A stretch of 64,000 nucleotides of DNA, taken from the NCBI GenBank assembly GCA_016789905.1, contig JAEUQC010000063.1:124001-188000 (forward strand), in the 5' to 3' direction. The first letter of the stretch is position 1. Each line of letters begins with the position of its first letter. The notes beneath the pieces are model-generated. The model worked only from the letters and a program-made list of their open reading frames with translations, was not told where the DNA came from and ran no database searches. The stretch is from Bryobacterales bacterium (lineage in GTDB: Bacteria > Acidobacteriota > Terriglobia > Bryobacterales > Bryobacteraceae). Positions 51,710 through 60,780 of the stretch are shown here, piece after piece. Made by a program: the position numbers and the translations under genes.

Positions 51710-52470
51710 TCCCGCTTCTCCTCCTCTTCCAACTCTTCCCGCCCGCCCACATCGCCCAAATCCACGAGCAGCGCATTGCCCGTCTCCAACCCGGAACGAA
51801 AGCCGCAAAAGAAGCCCACAAAGATCTCGGTCTCTTCTGGCTTCGCAACAACAACCCGGCCCAGGCCGAACGCCATCTGCGCCAGTCCCTCCCCGACCCC
51901 GAAGTAACCCCAGCTTTGGCCGAAGCGGTCGCCGCCCAGGGTCGCGACGAAGAGGCCGACGCGCTCTTCAAGGATTGTGCCGAAACTGCCCGCTGCCTCT
52001 CTCGTCTCGCAGAACGAACCCAGGATCCGGCCAAGGCCCTCGACTATCTTCGCCAGGCCCTCGACGCCGAACCCACGCCAGTCCGCAAGAACGATTTAGC
52101 CCAGGCCCTTCACGCCGCCGGAAAAACGAAGGAGGCCGAGGCCCTTTACCGCCAGGCTCTCCGCGAACAGAACCCGAATGACCCTGAGGGCGCGATCACG
52201 CAAAACAACCTCGCGTCGCTCCTCAATGCCACGGACCGTCAGATCGAAGCCGAAGCCTTGCAGCGCAAGGCGTACGCGACGATGCAAAACTCGCTCGGCC
52301 CCCGCCACGTCCGCACCGGCCTTGCCGCCACCAATCTTGCCGACATCCTGCTCGCCCGCGGCCGCAAGGCCGAGGCCCAAAAGCTCTACAAAAAAGCCCT
52401 CGCCATCTTCGAAGAATCCCTCCCGCCGAACCACCCCTGGACCCTCGAAGCCCGCCAATCATTAAATTAG
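51706..52470 (+). CDS. TPR repeat protein, probably secreted
   Basis: A 254-aa protein with a hydrophobic N-terminus (MIPLLLLFQLFPPAHIA) and tandem TPR motifs: 'AERHLRQSLPDPEVTPALAE', 'ALDYLRQALDAEPTPVRKND', 'EAEALYRQALREQNPNDPEG' and 'KAEAQKLYKKALAIFEESLP'. It overlaps the di-haem peroxidase gene by 4 bp, suggesting a scaffold for the peroxidase or its partners. Its last codons and stop lie inside the first copy of a palindromic repeat. Confidence 0.82.
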   Translation: MIPLLLLFQLFPPAHIAQIHEQRIARLQPGTKAAKEAHKDLGLFWLRNNNPAQAERHLRQSLPDPEVTPALAEAVAAQGRDEEADALFKDCAETARCLSRLAERTQDPAKALDYLRQALDAEPTPVRKNDLAQALHAAGKTKEAEALYRQALREQNPNDPEGAITQNNLASLLNATDRQIEAEALQRKAYATMQNSLGPRHVRTGLAATNLADILLARGRKAEAQKLYKKALAIFEESLPPNHPWTLEARQSLN

Positions 52471-52565
52471 TGCCAAGCGCCTATTTAATCTTTGCGCCGT
52501 CAAGTAAGTGAAAACAAACACCACCCTCCCCCAAACATTAAATTGGTGCCAAGCGCCAATTTAAT
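52461..52565. repeat. Pair of 29-bp palindromic elements between convergent genes
   Basis: Copy 1 is at 52461-52489 and copy 2 at 52537-52565, 76 bp apart. Both have the shared centre TGCCAAGCG. Copy 2 has perfect 10-bp arms ATTAAATTGG/CCAATTTAAT; copy 1 has arms with two changes. Copy 1 contains the TAG stop of the TPR gene and copy 2 ends 3 bp before the end of the convergent PQQ-propeller gene. They may act as a two-way transcription stop or be a REP/MITE-like element. Confidence 0.75.
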
Positions 52566-52567
52566 CT

Positions 52568-53788
52568 TCACGCCCGCAAAGCCACCAATTCGTCCACCAC
52601 ATTCCTAACGAACAACATTCCCCCCGCCAACGCCGGGTACGCCCGAACCCCCCTATCAAACACCCGATGCACCGCCACCCCCTTAAACCCCGACGGCGTC
52701 GCCTCCGCCAGCACAATCTGCCCCTCCTCCCGCACCAGCAGCAACCGGTTCCGCACCAACAGTACACTCCCCGCCCCAAACCCCTCTTTCTCCCATCGAA
52801 CCTTCCCCGTCTTAAACTCCACACACCGCAGCACCGCCCCCATCTCCTGCCGCCCGTGGTACCCATACAAAAAACCGTCCCGCAACACCGGCGTAGCATA
52901 GTGGCACGACATCGATTCGTCCCCTGACCACACCTCCTTCGGCTGTCCCGAACTCATGTCCAACAACACCGCCCCCGTCCCATAACTCGCCGTCAAAAAC
53001 ACAAACGAACCCGACACAATCGGCGTCGCCGCATTCACCGACGCTGCCGACCGCGACCGCCACCGCATCTGCGCCATCACCTTCCCTGTCAACGCGTCCA
53101 ACACCGCCAACCCCGCCCGCGTAAAGAACACCGCCCGTGCCGATCCATTCAACACCGCCACCACCGGCGACGAATACCCCGCCTCATCGTTCAATGCCTG
53201 CCAAACAGTCTTCCCGCTAACAGCGTCAAACGCCACCACCCCGCCCCCGTTGGCCCCGCCCACCCCCACCAGCACCCGCCCCTCAAACACCACCGGCGCG
53301 CACACTGCCCCAAAATACCCCTTCGGCGCAGAAAACTCCCGAGCCGCCGCCCGTTGCCACAACCGTTTCCCCGTCCCGGCGTCAAACGCCGTCAACGTCC
53401 CCTCCGCCCCATACGTGAACACCCGCCCATCGGCCACGCACGGCGTCCCCCGCGGCCCTTCATCAAACCCAAAGTCGTCCCGGTACCCCGTCGGATACGA
53501 CGCCTTCCAAACACCCTTCCCCGTCTTCCAGTCCAAAGCCTCCAATACCTCTTCCGAACCCACCCGGTGGAACACGAACAAACGCCCGCCCGCCGCCACT
53601 GGCCCCGCAAATCCCGCCCCCACCGCCCGCTTCCAAACCGTCTGCAACGGCCCGCCCGCCCAAGCAAAATCGCCGTCCGGATAATACCCGTTCCGCGCCG
53701 GCCCCAAGTGTTGCGGCCAGTCGCCCGCCGCAATCGACCCCGCCCCGAGCAACGAAATCACCGATCGACGTCCGATAGAAACAGTCAT
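52568..53788 (-). CDS. PQQ-binding-like beta-propeller protein, secreted
   Basis: A 406-aa protein. The N-terminus 'IGRRSVISLLGAGSIAAG' looks like a Tat or Sec signal with an RR pair. The rest is a propeller of PQQ-like blades: 'LEALDWKTGKGVWKASYPTG', 'LTAFDAGTGKRLWQRAA', 'VVAFDAVSGKTVWQALND' and 'LAVLDALTGKVMAQMRW'. There is no catalytic quinoprotein signature, so it is more probably a BamB-like or outer binding protein than a dehydrogenase. It diverges from the CocE-type hydrolase gene. Confidence 0.85.
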   Translation of the reverse strand: MTVSIGRRSVISLLGAGSIAAGDWPQHLGPARNGYYPDGDFAWAGGPLQTVWKRAVGAGFAGPVAAGGRLFVFHRVGSEEVLEALDWKTGKGVWKASYPTGYRDDFGFDEGPRGTPCVADGRVFTYGAEGTLTAFDAGTGKRLWQRAAAREFSAPKGYFGAVCAPVVFEGRVLVGVGGANGGGVVAFDAVSGKTVWQALNDEAGYSSPVVAVLNGSARAVFFTRAGLAVLDALTGKVMAQMRWRSRSAASVNAATPIVSGSFVFLTASYGTGAVLLDMSSGQPKEVWSGDESMSCHYATPVLRDGFLYGYHGRQEMGAVLRCVEFKTGKVRWEKEGFGAGSVLLVRNRLLLVREEGQIVLAEATPSGFKGVAVHRVFDRGVRAYPALAGGMLFVRNVVDELVALRA

Positions 53789-53822
53789 AAATGGGCCAAT
53801 CCGCCGATGTTACCATCGATCC

Positions 53823-55685
53823 ATGAATTTCCCCGCCGCGCTCCTCCTCAGCGCTCTCGCACTCTCCGCTCAATCCTACGACATGATCGAAGCGCGCGAC
53901 CTGAAAGTGCCCATGCGCGACGGCGTCAACCTCGCCCTGAACCTCTACCGCCCCGCTCGCAACGGCGTCCCCATCGAAGGGAAATTCCCCGTCATCCTCT
54001 CCCGTACCCCCTACGATAAAAACGGCGCCGACGCCGCCATGAACCGGTACTTCGTCGCCCACGGCTACATCGTCGCCGTACAAGACGTCCGCGGCCGTTA
54101 CGCCTCCGAAGGCCGCTGGGTCCCCATTTTCGACGATGTCAACGATGGCTACGACACCGCCGCCTGGATCGGCGCGCAGCCCTGGTCCAACGGCTCCATC
54201 GGCACCATCGGCTCCTCCTATGTCGGCGCCACCCAGCACGCCCTTGCCATCTCCAACCCGCCGTTCCTCAAGGCCATGGTCCCCCGCAACGCCATGTCCA
54301 ACTTCGGCCGCTACGGCCTACGCCACAATGGCGCCTTCGAACTCCGTTTCTTCAATTGGGCCCTCACTCTCGGCGTGCCCACCACCGCCACCACCGAGGC
54401 CGCCGCCCGCCGCGCCGCCTCCACCCCCCACGCCATCCCAACCCTCATCGAGATGAGTAAGCAGGTCAACGACTACGTCCGCGCCCTCCCCCTCCGCCCC
54501 GGAACCACGCCCCTCAAATTTGCCCCCGAGTATGAGAAGTGGCTCATCGAAGCCATGAGCCACGGCCAATACGATGACTACTGGAAGAACTCCGGTTCAA
54601 GCGTCCTCGATCACCTCGATACTTTCAAGGACGTTCCCGCCTATCACGTCACCGGTTGGTATGACTCTTGGGGCGGCCCCGTCGCCAACATGAACTTCCC
54701 CGCGCTCCGGCGCTCGAAGAAGAGTCTCCAGCGCCTCATCGTCGGCCCGTGGATCCACAGTTCCGAGTTTCTCTCCTACGCCGGCGAAGCCCAGTTCACA
54801 CCCGACGCCGCTCTCAACCTCGCCGAGTTCCAAACCCGCTGGTTCGATCGCTGGCTCCAAAACAAACCCAACGGCGTCGACAAAGAACCCCCCGTCCGCA
54901 TCTACGTCATGGGCGGCGGCGATGCCCACAAAACCCCCGAGGGCCGCGTCTTCGTCGGCGGCCGTTGGCGCGACGAACAGGAGTGGCCGCTCGCCCGTGC
55001 CGTCAACACTCCCTACTATTTCCACCCCGGCGGTTCCCTCTCCCCAGCCAAACCAGCCGAAACGACCCCGATCACTTATCAGTTCGATCCCCGCAATCCC
55101 GTCCCCTCGCTCGGCGGCAACGTCTCGTCTCAGGGCACCATGGGCTTCCAGGGCGCCGCCGACCAGCGTTGCCGCGTCGGCTTCTGGCTCTGCGCCGACT
55201 CGCGGCCCCTCTCCTCCCGCGGCGATGTCGTAGTCTTCCAAACCCCGCCGCTCACCGAAGACACCGAAGTCACCGGCCGCCTCATCGTCAAGCTCTGGGC
55301 CTCCACCGACGGTCCCGATACGGACTTCACGGCGAAACTCATCGACGTCTACCCGCCCAACAAGGATTTCCCCGCCGGCATCGACATGAACATCGGCGAC
55401 AGCATCGTCCGCGCCCGCTACCGCAATGGAGGCGCGAAGGAGGAACTCCTCGAACCCGGCAAGCCCTACGAGTTCACCATCGAGATGTATCCAACATCAC
55501 TAGTCTTCCAGAAAGGACACCGGATCCGAGTTGACATTTCCAGCAGTAACTTCCCCCGTTTTGATTTGAACCCCAACACCGGCGAACCGATGAACAACAA
55601 CCGCCGCTGGCGTGTGGCGCAGAACACCATCTACACTGGCGCCTCCCATATCATCCTTCCCCTCGTCCACGCCGCCGGCCGCTGA
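53823..55685 (+). CDS. CocE/NonD-family secreted hydrolase (peptidase S15-like)
   Basis: A 620-aa alpha/beta hydrolase. A signal peptide (MNFPAALLLSALALSAQS) comes first. The catalytic nucleophile lies in 'IGTIGSSYVGATQHALAI' (GxSxxG, ~141-146) after 'YIVAVQDVRGRYASEGRW'. Late segments 'VGPWIHSSEF' and 'GHRIRVDISSSNFPRFDLNP' match the X-Pro dipeptidyl peptidase C-terminal jelly-roll domain. It hydrolyses esters or amides such as acylated substrates or X-Pro peptides; the actual substrate is not readable. It is a single gene divergent from the PQQ-propeller gene. Confidence 0.9.
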   Translation: MNFPAALLLSALALSAQSYDMIEARDLKVPMRDGVNLALNLYRPARNGVPIEGKFPVILSRTPYDKNGADAAMNRYFVAHGYIVAVQDVRGRYASEGRWVPIFDDVNDGYDTAAWIGAQPWSNGSIGTIGSSYVGATQHALAISNPPFLKAMVPRNAMSNFGRYGLRHNGAFELRFFNWALTLGVPTTATTEAAARRAASTPHAIPTLIEMSKQVNDYVRALPLRPGTTPLKFAPEYEKWLIEAMSHGQYDDYWKNSGSSVLDHLDTFKDVPAYHVTGWYDSWGGPVANMNFPALRRSKKSLQRLIVGPWIHSSEFLSYAGEAQFTPDAALNLAEFQTRWFDRWLQNKPNGVDKEPPVRIYVMGGGDAHKTPEGRVFVGGRWRDEQEWPLARAVNTPYYFHPGGSLSPAKPAETTPITYQFDPRNPVPSLGGNVSSQGTMGFQGAADQRCRVGFWLCADSRPLSSRGDVVVFQTPPLTEDTEVTGRLIVKLWASTDGPDTDFTAKLIDVYPPNKDFPAGIDMNIGDSIVRARYRNGGAKEELLEPGKPYEFTIEMYPTSLVFQKGHRIRVDISSSNFPRFDLNPNTGEPMNNNRRWRVAQNTIYTGASHIILPLVHAAGR

Positions 55686-55732
55686 GCAAGCTGGCGCTGC
55701 AGGAGTTAGAATGGGCCTCCCAATGGCGCTTC

Positions 55733-55788
55733 GCGTATGTTATAACTCATACGCCTAGGAAGCTATTTACAAATTAAGACTTGTAAAT
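55733..55788. promoter_or_regulatory. Hairpin and operator-like palindrome before the DoxX-like gene
   Basis: GCGTATG (55733-55739)/CATACGC (55748-55754) is a 7-bp hairpin, a possible terminator for the hydrolase gene although no T-run follows. ATTTACAA (55765-55772)/TTGTAAAT (55781-55788) has perfect 8-bp arms with an 8-bp centre, a shape common for HxlR- or MarR-type repressor sites. It lies 15 bp before the DoxX-like ATG. Confidence 0.45.
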
Positions 55789-55803
55789 GTAGAGGGGTTC
55801 GTT

Positions 55804-56175
55804 ATGAATATTTTGTTGTGGGTTCTGCAAGGCCTGGCATCGGTTCTATACTGCGCGTCCGGTGTCATGAAAGTGTTCATGTTCGACAAGATCAGCATCG
55901 ATGTACCGTCTTTCGGTGCGTTGCCACGAGGAGCTTGGATGGTTCTCGGCGTCATGGAACTCATCTGCACCGCCGGCCTCATTATCCCCTCCGCGTTTCA
56001 CTGGCGGCCTTCTCTCACCGTTGTCGCCGCCGCCATCCTGGCGACGGAAAGCCTCGTCTTCATATGGGTGCATGTGCGATATGGCGAGACTGGGTCGATT
56101 GTCATGAGCGGTGTGCTCGGCCTCCTCATGGCGTTCGTCGCCTATGGACGGCATGTCCTGAAGCCCATCGTCTGA
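55804..56175 (+). CDS. DoxX-like membrane protein
   Basis: A 123-aa protein with four membrane helices, starting 'MNILLWVLQGLASVLYCASG'. Family-typical features are 'GVMKVFMFDK', 'LGVMELICTAGLIIPSAF' and the final 'AFVAYGRHVLKP'. DoxX-like proteins are linked to quinone or redox-stress functions, with targets unknown. An AGAGGGG ribosome site and the palindrome at 55765-55788 precede it. The stop is followed at once by an 81-bp tandem repeat. Confidence 0.82.
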   Translation: MNILLWVLQGLASVLYCASGVMKVFMFDKISIDVPSFGALPRGAWMVLGVMELICTAGLIIPSAFHWRPSLTVVAAAILATESLVFIWVHVRYGETGSIVMSGVLGLLMAFVAYGRHVLKPIV

Positions 56176-56178
56176 CGG

Positions 56179-56369
56179 ATCACTGTGCCATCCGGCAACT
56201 CCGGCACCGCTTCAGCCTCCGCACGGCGTTCGTGGTCTACGAACGGCAGGTCCTCACCGATCACGGCGCAATCCGGAAAGGCCTCCACCGCTTCAGCCTC
56301 CGCACGGCGTTCGAAGCCTACGAACGGCAAGTCCTGACCGATCACGGCGCCATCCGGCAACTCCGCCCC
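56179..56369. repeat. 81-bp tandem repeat, about 2.4 copies
   Basis: Copy 1 is 56179-56259, copy 2 is 56260-56340 and a partial copy 3 runs from 56341 to about 56369, each starting ATCAC and holding CCGCTTCAGCCTCCGCACGG. The unit is exactly 27 codons; on the minus strand it reads as a repeat with 'DLPFVGFERRAEAEAV' and 'DLPFVDHERRAEAEAV', but no start or family was recognised there. It fills most of the space between the DoxX-like gene and the TonB-dependent receptor. Confidence 0.8.
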
Positions 56370-56397
56370 AAGCCCTCTCCCCGCTATAGTGGTATTC

Positions 56398-59300
56398 ATG
56401 CGTTTTCGCTTCCCCATCCTGATGCTGTGCGCGCTCTCACTGGGCCTTCAGTCCCAGACCCTTCGCGGCACGCTCGGCGTCACCGTCCGCGACGGCTCTC
56501 GTGCCGTTATCCGCCAAGCCAAACTCGTACTCGTCAACAAGGCCACCGGCAAGGAATGGAGCGCTGAAACCGACACCAACGGAGGCTTCAACTTCGCCGG
56601 CCTCCCGCCCGGCGAATACCGCCTCGTCATCGATGGCCCCGGCTTCCGCAAACACGCCCAGGAGTTCACCCTCGCCGTCAATCAGGAACAGCGAACCGAA
56701 ATCCAGATGCAGCCCGGCGACCGCACCGAAACCGTGGAAGTCCTCGGCACGCGCGAACTGCTCAGAACCGAAAACGCCGCTCTCTCCACCGTCATCGATA
56801 ACAAACAGATCACCGCGCTCCCGCTCGATGGCCGTAACTTCATTGAACTTGCCCTGCTCGCTCCAGGCGCCGCCGCTCCCGCCGAGGGTTCGGCCGGCAC
56901 CGCCCGCGGTGAGTTCACCTTCCACGCCAACGGCGGCCGTGAAGACGCCAACGGTTTCCTCCTCGATGGCGTCTACAACGCCGATCCCAAGCTCAACGGC
57001 GTCGGCGTGACACCTTCCGTTGACGCCATTCGCGAGTTTGAAGTCCTCACCGGCAACTACGATGCCTCTTTCGCCCGCAACAGCGGCGGCCAGGTCAACG
57101 TCGTGGTCAAGTCCGGAACCAACTCCGTCCACGGCGCCCTCTACGAGTTCTTCCGCAATCAGTCCATGGACGCCCGCAACTACTTCGCCCCGGCCGGAAC
57201 CGATCCGCGCTACCGGCGCAATCAGTTCGGCGGCGCCATCGGTGGCGCCATCGCCAAGAACCGGACGTTCTACTTCGCCGATTACGAAGGCCGCCGCGGC
57301 GTCGAAGGCATCACCCGCACCACCCGCGTCCCTACCGCGCTCGAAAAGAACGGCGATTTCACCCGCTCCAACCCGCGCACCCCGCCAATCGATCTCTTCA
57401 CGCAAGCTCCTTTCCCCGGCAGCGTCATCCCCGCTCAGCGCATCCACCCCATCGCCCGCGGCCTTCTTGGTTTCTACCCGGCTGCCAACCGCGCCGACGC
57501 TGACCAGAATTTCACCGGCGCCCCGGAATTGAACGATCGCAACGACTCGATGGATGTCCGTATCGATCACCAGATCGCCCGCAACTCCGACCTCGCCCTC
57601 CGCTATAGCCTCGCCGACCGCGACTACTACGAACCATACGCCGGCACCACGTTTGCCGACGTCCCCGGCTTTGGCAACAACGTCGCCCGGCGCGCGCAGA
57701 ACTTCATGGCCGCCGAGACCCACGCCTTCCGCCCATCTCTGTTGAACGAACTCCGGTTCGGTTTCAACCGCGTCGCCTTCGCCGTCGCCCACCAGAATCA
57801 GGGCACCAGCCTCAACAAGCAAGTCGGTCTGCCCGAAATGTCCTCCAACCCGCGCGACCACGGACTCAGCTTCATCAACGTGGCCGGCTTTGGCTCCATC
57901 GGCGACGAGTACAACAACCCGCAGGACGGCACCACCACCACCCTGCAACTGATTGACCACCTCACCTGGACTCGCGGCCGTCATCTTTTCAAATTCGGCG
58001 GAGACCTCCGCATCCAGCGCCAGGCCGCATTCCGCGACGTCCTCTCGCGCGGCCTCATCAGTTTCACCGGCTATTCCGGGAACGGACTCGCCGAACTGCT
58101 CCAGGGCGCGCCCACCGTATCCAGCGTCGCCAAGGTCGATAACCCCCAAAACCTCCGCACCCAGAGCTACAACGTGTTCGCGCAGGACCAGTGGAAGCTA
58201 ACCTCCCGCCTCACCTTGACGCTTGGCGCCCGCTACGAGTACAACCGGCCGGCGTATGACGCCAACGACCGCGCTTCGGTCTATGACCCGTCCAGCCATT
58301 CGCTCGTGCAGTTAGGCAAGATCCCGGGCACTCGCGGCGCCTTCCTGCCCGACCGCAATAACCTCGCTCCCCGTCTCGGCCTGGCGTTCTCCGCTCGAAC
58401 CGGCACTGTGCTCCGCGCCGGCTACGGAATTTACTACGATCAGGCGCCCCTCGCCCCCGGAGAGGGCATCTACTTCAATGCGCCATACTTCCAGTTGAAT
58501 ACCTACTTCATCGGCCCCACGTTCCTGCTCTTCCTGAATGATCCCTATCCCGCCAACTTCCCGTTTGGACTCCCGCCATCGGCGGTCACCTTCCAGCGCG
58601 ACTACCGCACCGCCTACAGCCAGCACTGGAACTTCAATGTGCAGCAGAGTCTGGGTCGCGGCCGTGTCGCCGAAATCGGCTACGTTGGCACCAAAGGGTC
58701 AAAGCTGATGGCCGGCCGCGATAGTAACCAGCCTGCTCCTAACACCGCTCAATTGAACCTTCGGCCGGACCCGCGCTGGGGCGATATCACGAGCATCGAA
58801 AGCCGAGGCAACTCGAACTACCACGCCCTGCAAGCCCGCTTTGAACAGCGCATGGCGCGCGGCCTCTCGCTGCTGGGGTCCTATTCGGCCGGCAAGTCCA
58901 TTGACGATGCGAGCGGCTTCTTTTCTTCCACCGGCGACCCCAATTTCCCGATGGATTCCAACCGTGTGTCGTTCGAGCGCGCCCGGTCGAATTTCGATAT
59001 TCGCCACCGCATGACCGCCGCCTACGTCTACGATCTGCCTTTCGGCCGCAACCGCTGGCACGGCGGCTGGCAGACCAATGGCCTGTGGACGCTCCAGACG
59101 GGCCGTCCCTTCACCGTCAGCCTTTTGAGCGATGTCGACCAGTCCAACACCGGCCGTACGAGCTATGGCTTTGGCGCCAATGACCGGCCAAATCGAGTCG
59201 CGAATGGCACGCTGAGCAATCCCACGCCGGAACGCTGGTTTGATACCAACGCCTTCGCCATGCAGCCGTTCGGGAGCTTCGGCACCGCCGGCCGCAACAT

Positions 59301-59520
59301 CCTCGATGGTCCCGGCCTGGCGACGTTGAACCTGTCGATTGTCAAGAACACGGCGCTCGGTGAGCGGATGACGCTCCAGTTCCGCGCCGAGGCGTTCAAC
59401 GCCCTCAATCGCGCGAACTTCGATCTGCCCGATTCGACCTTTGGCTCCGGCACTTTCGGCCGCGTGCTCTCGGCCGGCGCGCCGCGCCATATGCAGCTTG
59501 GCTTGAAACTGTTGTTCTAG
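56398..59520 (+). CDS. TonB-dependent receptor, Oar-like, with carboxypeptidase-regulatory-like domain
   Basis: A 1040-aa outer-membrane protein. The signal peptide is 'RFRFPILMLCALSLGLQSQ'. Residues ~22-110 are a beta-sandwich CarboxypepD_reg domain ('ATGKEWSAETDTNGGFNFAG' and 'LPPGEYRLVIDGPGFRKHAQ'). The plug follows with 'ALPLDGRNFIELALLAPGAA' and 'GGQVNVVVKSGTNSVHGALY'. The barrel continues to the end 'GAPRHMQLGLKLLF' with a terminal Phe. Acidobacteriota have dozens of these; most take up plant or microbial polymers. The ATG at 56398 was chosen over an upstream GTG because it begins the signal peptide; GCTATAGTGG just before could be a -10. Confidence 0.93.
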   Translation: MRFRFPILMLCALSLGLQSQTLRGTLGVTVRDGSRAVIRQAKLVLVNKATGKEWSAETDTNGGFNFAGLPPGEYRLVIDGPGFRKHAQEFTLAVNQEQRTEIQMQPGDRTETVEVLGTRELLRTENAALSTVIDNKQITALPLDGRNFIELALLAPGAAAPAEGSAGTARGEFTFHANGGREDANGFLLDGVYNADPKLNGVGVTPSVDAIREFEVLTGNYDASFARNSGGQVNVVVKSGTNSVHGALYEFFRNQSMDARNYFAPAGTDPRYRRNQFGGAIGGAIAKNRTFYFADYEGRRGVEGITRTTRVPTALEKNGDFTRSNPRTPPIDLFTQAPFPGSVIPAQRIHPIARGLLGFYPAANRADADQNFTGAPELNDRNDSMDVRIDHQIARNSDLALRYSLADRDYYEPYAGTTFADVPGFGNNVARRAQNFMAAETHAFRPSLLNELRFGFNRVAFAVAHQNQGTSLNKQVGLPEMSSNPRDHGLSFINVAGFGSIGDEYNNPQDGTTTTLQLIDHLTWTRGRHLFKFGGDLRIQRQAAFRDVLSRGLISFTGYSGNGLAELLQGAPTVSSVAKVDNPQNLRTQSYNVFAQDQWKLTSRLTLTLGARYEYNRPAYDANDRASVYDPSSHSLVQLGKIPGTRGAFLPDRNNLAPRLGLAFSARTGTVLRAGYGIYYDQAPLAPGEGIYFNAPYFQLNTYFIGPTFLLFLNDPYPANFPFGLPPSAVTFQRDYRTAYSQHWNFNVQQSLGRGRVAEIGYVGTKGSKLMAGRDSNQPAPNTAQLNLRPDPRWGDITSIESRGNSNYHALQARFEQRMARGLSLLGSYSAGKSIDDASGFFSSTGDPNFPMDSNRVSFERARSNFDIRHRMTAAYVYDLPFGRNRWHGGWQTNGLWTLQTGRPFTVSLLSDVDQSNTGRTSYGFGANDRPNRVANGTLSNPTPERWFDTNAFAMQPFGSFGTAGRNILDGPGLATLNLSIVKNTALGERMTLQFRAEAFNALNRANFDLPDSTFGSGTFGRVLSAGAPRHMQLGLKLLF

Positions 59521-59569
59521 CGGACACGTATCAATCTGTGGTGAGATAGTCCCCGAGTGAGGAGAGTCG

Positions 59570-60721
59570 ATGCGTAAACGGAATCTGGTTACCCTGCTAT
59601 TGACCGGCGCCCTGATGGCGGGCTTCTCGGTGGTCTCCGCGTGGCAGGGCCCGGCGCCCAAGTCATCGGAAACGGTGGCCCGGCCGAAGAAGAAGGCCAG
59701 TCCGGATGCGCCCGACGAGAAGCCGCCGGAGCCGAGCCAGAAGGTCGAGTCAGTCTTCAAGAAGAAGCCTGAAGGCGAAGTGCCAATCGGGCTGCCGACG
59801 TTCAAGAGCGATGTGGCCACCGTGCAGGTGGACGTGGCGGTATTGGACAAGAACGGCCGGTTCATCCCGAACATTCCGCGCGGCAACTTCCGGATACTTG
59901 AGGACGGCGCGCCGCAGCAGATCAGCGGCTATACGCTCGGCGAGGCGCCGATGACGGTCTGCATGGTGATCGAGTTCTCGAACCTTTACCAGCAGTACTG
60001 GTCGAACGGGTGGTACGAGACCTTGCAGGCGTCATATGGATTCCTGGAGACGTTGAAGCCGGAGGACTACGTGGCGATTGTGGCCTACGATCTGCGGCCG
60101 GAGATCCTGTCGGACTTTTCGACAGACAAGCGGAAAGCCATGGAGGCGATGCAGCGCTTGCGGATCGCGGCGTACTCCGAATCGAATCTCTATGACGCGC
60201 TGACGGACACGGCCGAGCGGATGAGCGAGATCGAGGGCCGGAAGGCGATCGTGCTGATCGCCAGTGGTGTGGACACCTTCAGCAAGCTGACGTTCGACCA
60301 GACGAGGAAGAAGATCCAGCAGGCCGGGGTGCCGATCTACGCGATCGGGATCATGCAGGCATTGCGCGAGTGGCTCGATTCGCGCGGGTATATGGGCGGC
60401 ATTCAGCGGCTGGACTTTCTGCAGGCCGACAACCAGATGCGGACGTTCGCCAAGGAGAGCGGCGGGCAGAGCTTTTTCCCACGGTTTTTCGGCGAGTTCC
60501 CGAACATCTACCGGGGTATCCATCAGGCATTGCGGAACCAGTATGCGTTGACGTATCAGCCGACGAATCTGGCCAAGGACGGCAAGTACCGGAAGATCAC
60601 GGTGCAACTGGTGAATCCGGCAACGAACGAGCCTTTGCGGATCGTCGATGAGAAGGGCAAGCCGATGAAGTACACAGTGGTGGCCAAGCAAGGCTACACC
60701 GCTCCGCGCGAGGTGGAGTAA
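59570..60721 (+). CDS. Secreted VWA-domain protein (TIGR03436 type)
   Basis: A 383-aa protein with a signal peptide or anchor (MRKRNLVTLLLTGALMAGFS), a Lys/Pro-rich linker (~32-70), and the acidobacterial VWA-like domain: 'VQVDVAVLDKNGRFIPNIPR', 'FRILEDGAPQQISGYTLGEA', 'MVIEFSN' in place of a classic MIDAS DxSxS, 'ESNLYDALTDTAERMSEIEG' and 'KAIVLIASGVDTFSKLTFDQ'. The role is unknown; protein interaction at the surface is likely. A GAGGAGAG ribosome site precedes the ATG. It follows the TonB-dependent receptor by 49 bp and may share its message. Confidence 0.87.
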   Translation: MRKRNLVTLLLTGALMAGFSVVSAWQGPAPKSSETVARPKKKASPDAPDEKPPEPSQKVESVFKKKPEGEVPIGLPTFKSDVATVQVDVAVLDKNGRFIPNIPRGNFRILEDGAPQQISGYTLGEAPMTVCMVIEFSNLYQQYWSNGWYETLQASYGFLETLKPEDYVAIVAYDLRPEILSDFSTDKRKAMEAMQRLRIAAYSESNLYDALTDTAERMSEIEGRKAIVLIASGVDTFSKLTFDQTRKKIQQAGVPIYAIGIMQALREWLDSRGYMGGIQRLDFLQADNQMRTFAKESGGQSFFPRFFGEFPNIYRGIHQALRNQYALTYQPTNLAKDGKYRKITVQLVNPATNEPLRIVDEKGKPMKYTVVAKQGYTAPREVE

Positions 60722-60780
60722 CGAAGAGCTCCCAATGGGGGCGCAAGTGTTGTTGGTCGCGGAGGGCGCTGTGCGCGCTG

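Noticed and set aside
56142..56417. 91-aa minus-strand frame with 27-residue repeats as a gene
   Set aside because: It overlaps both neighbouring genes, has no ribosome site seen and no known family; kept only as a repeat.
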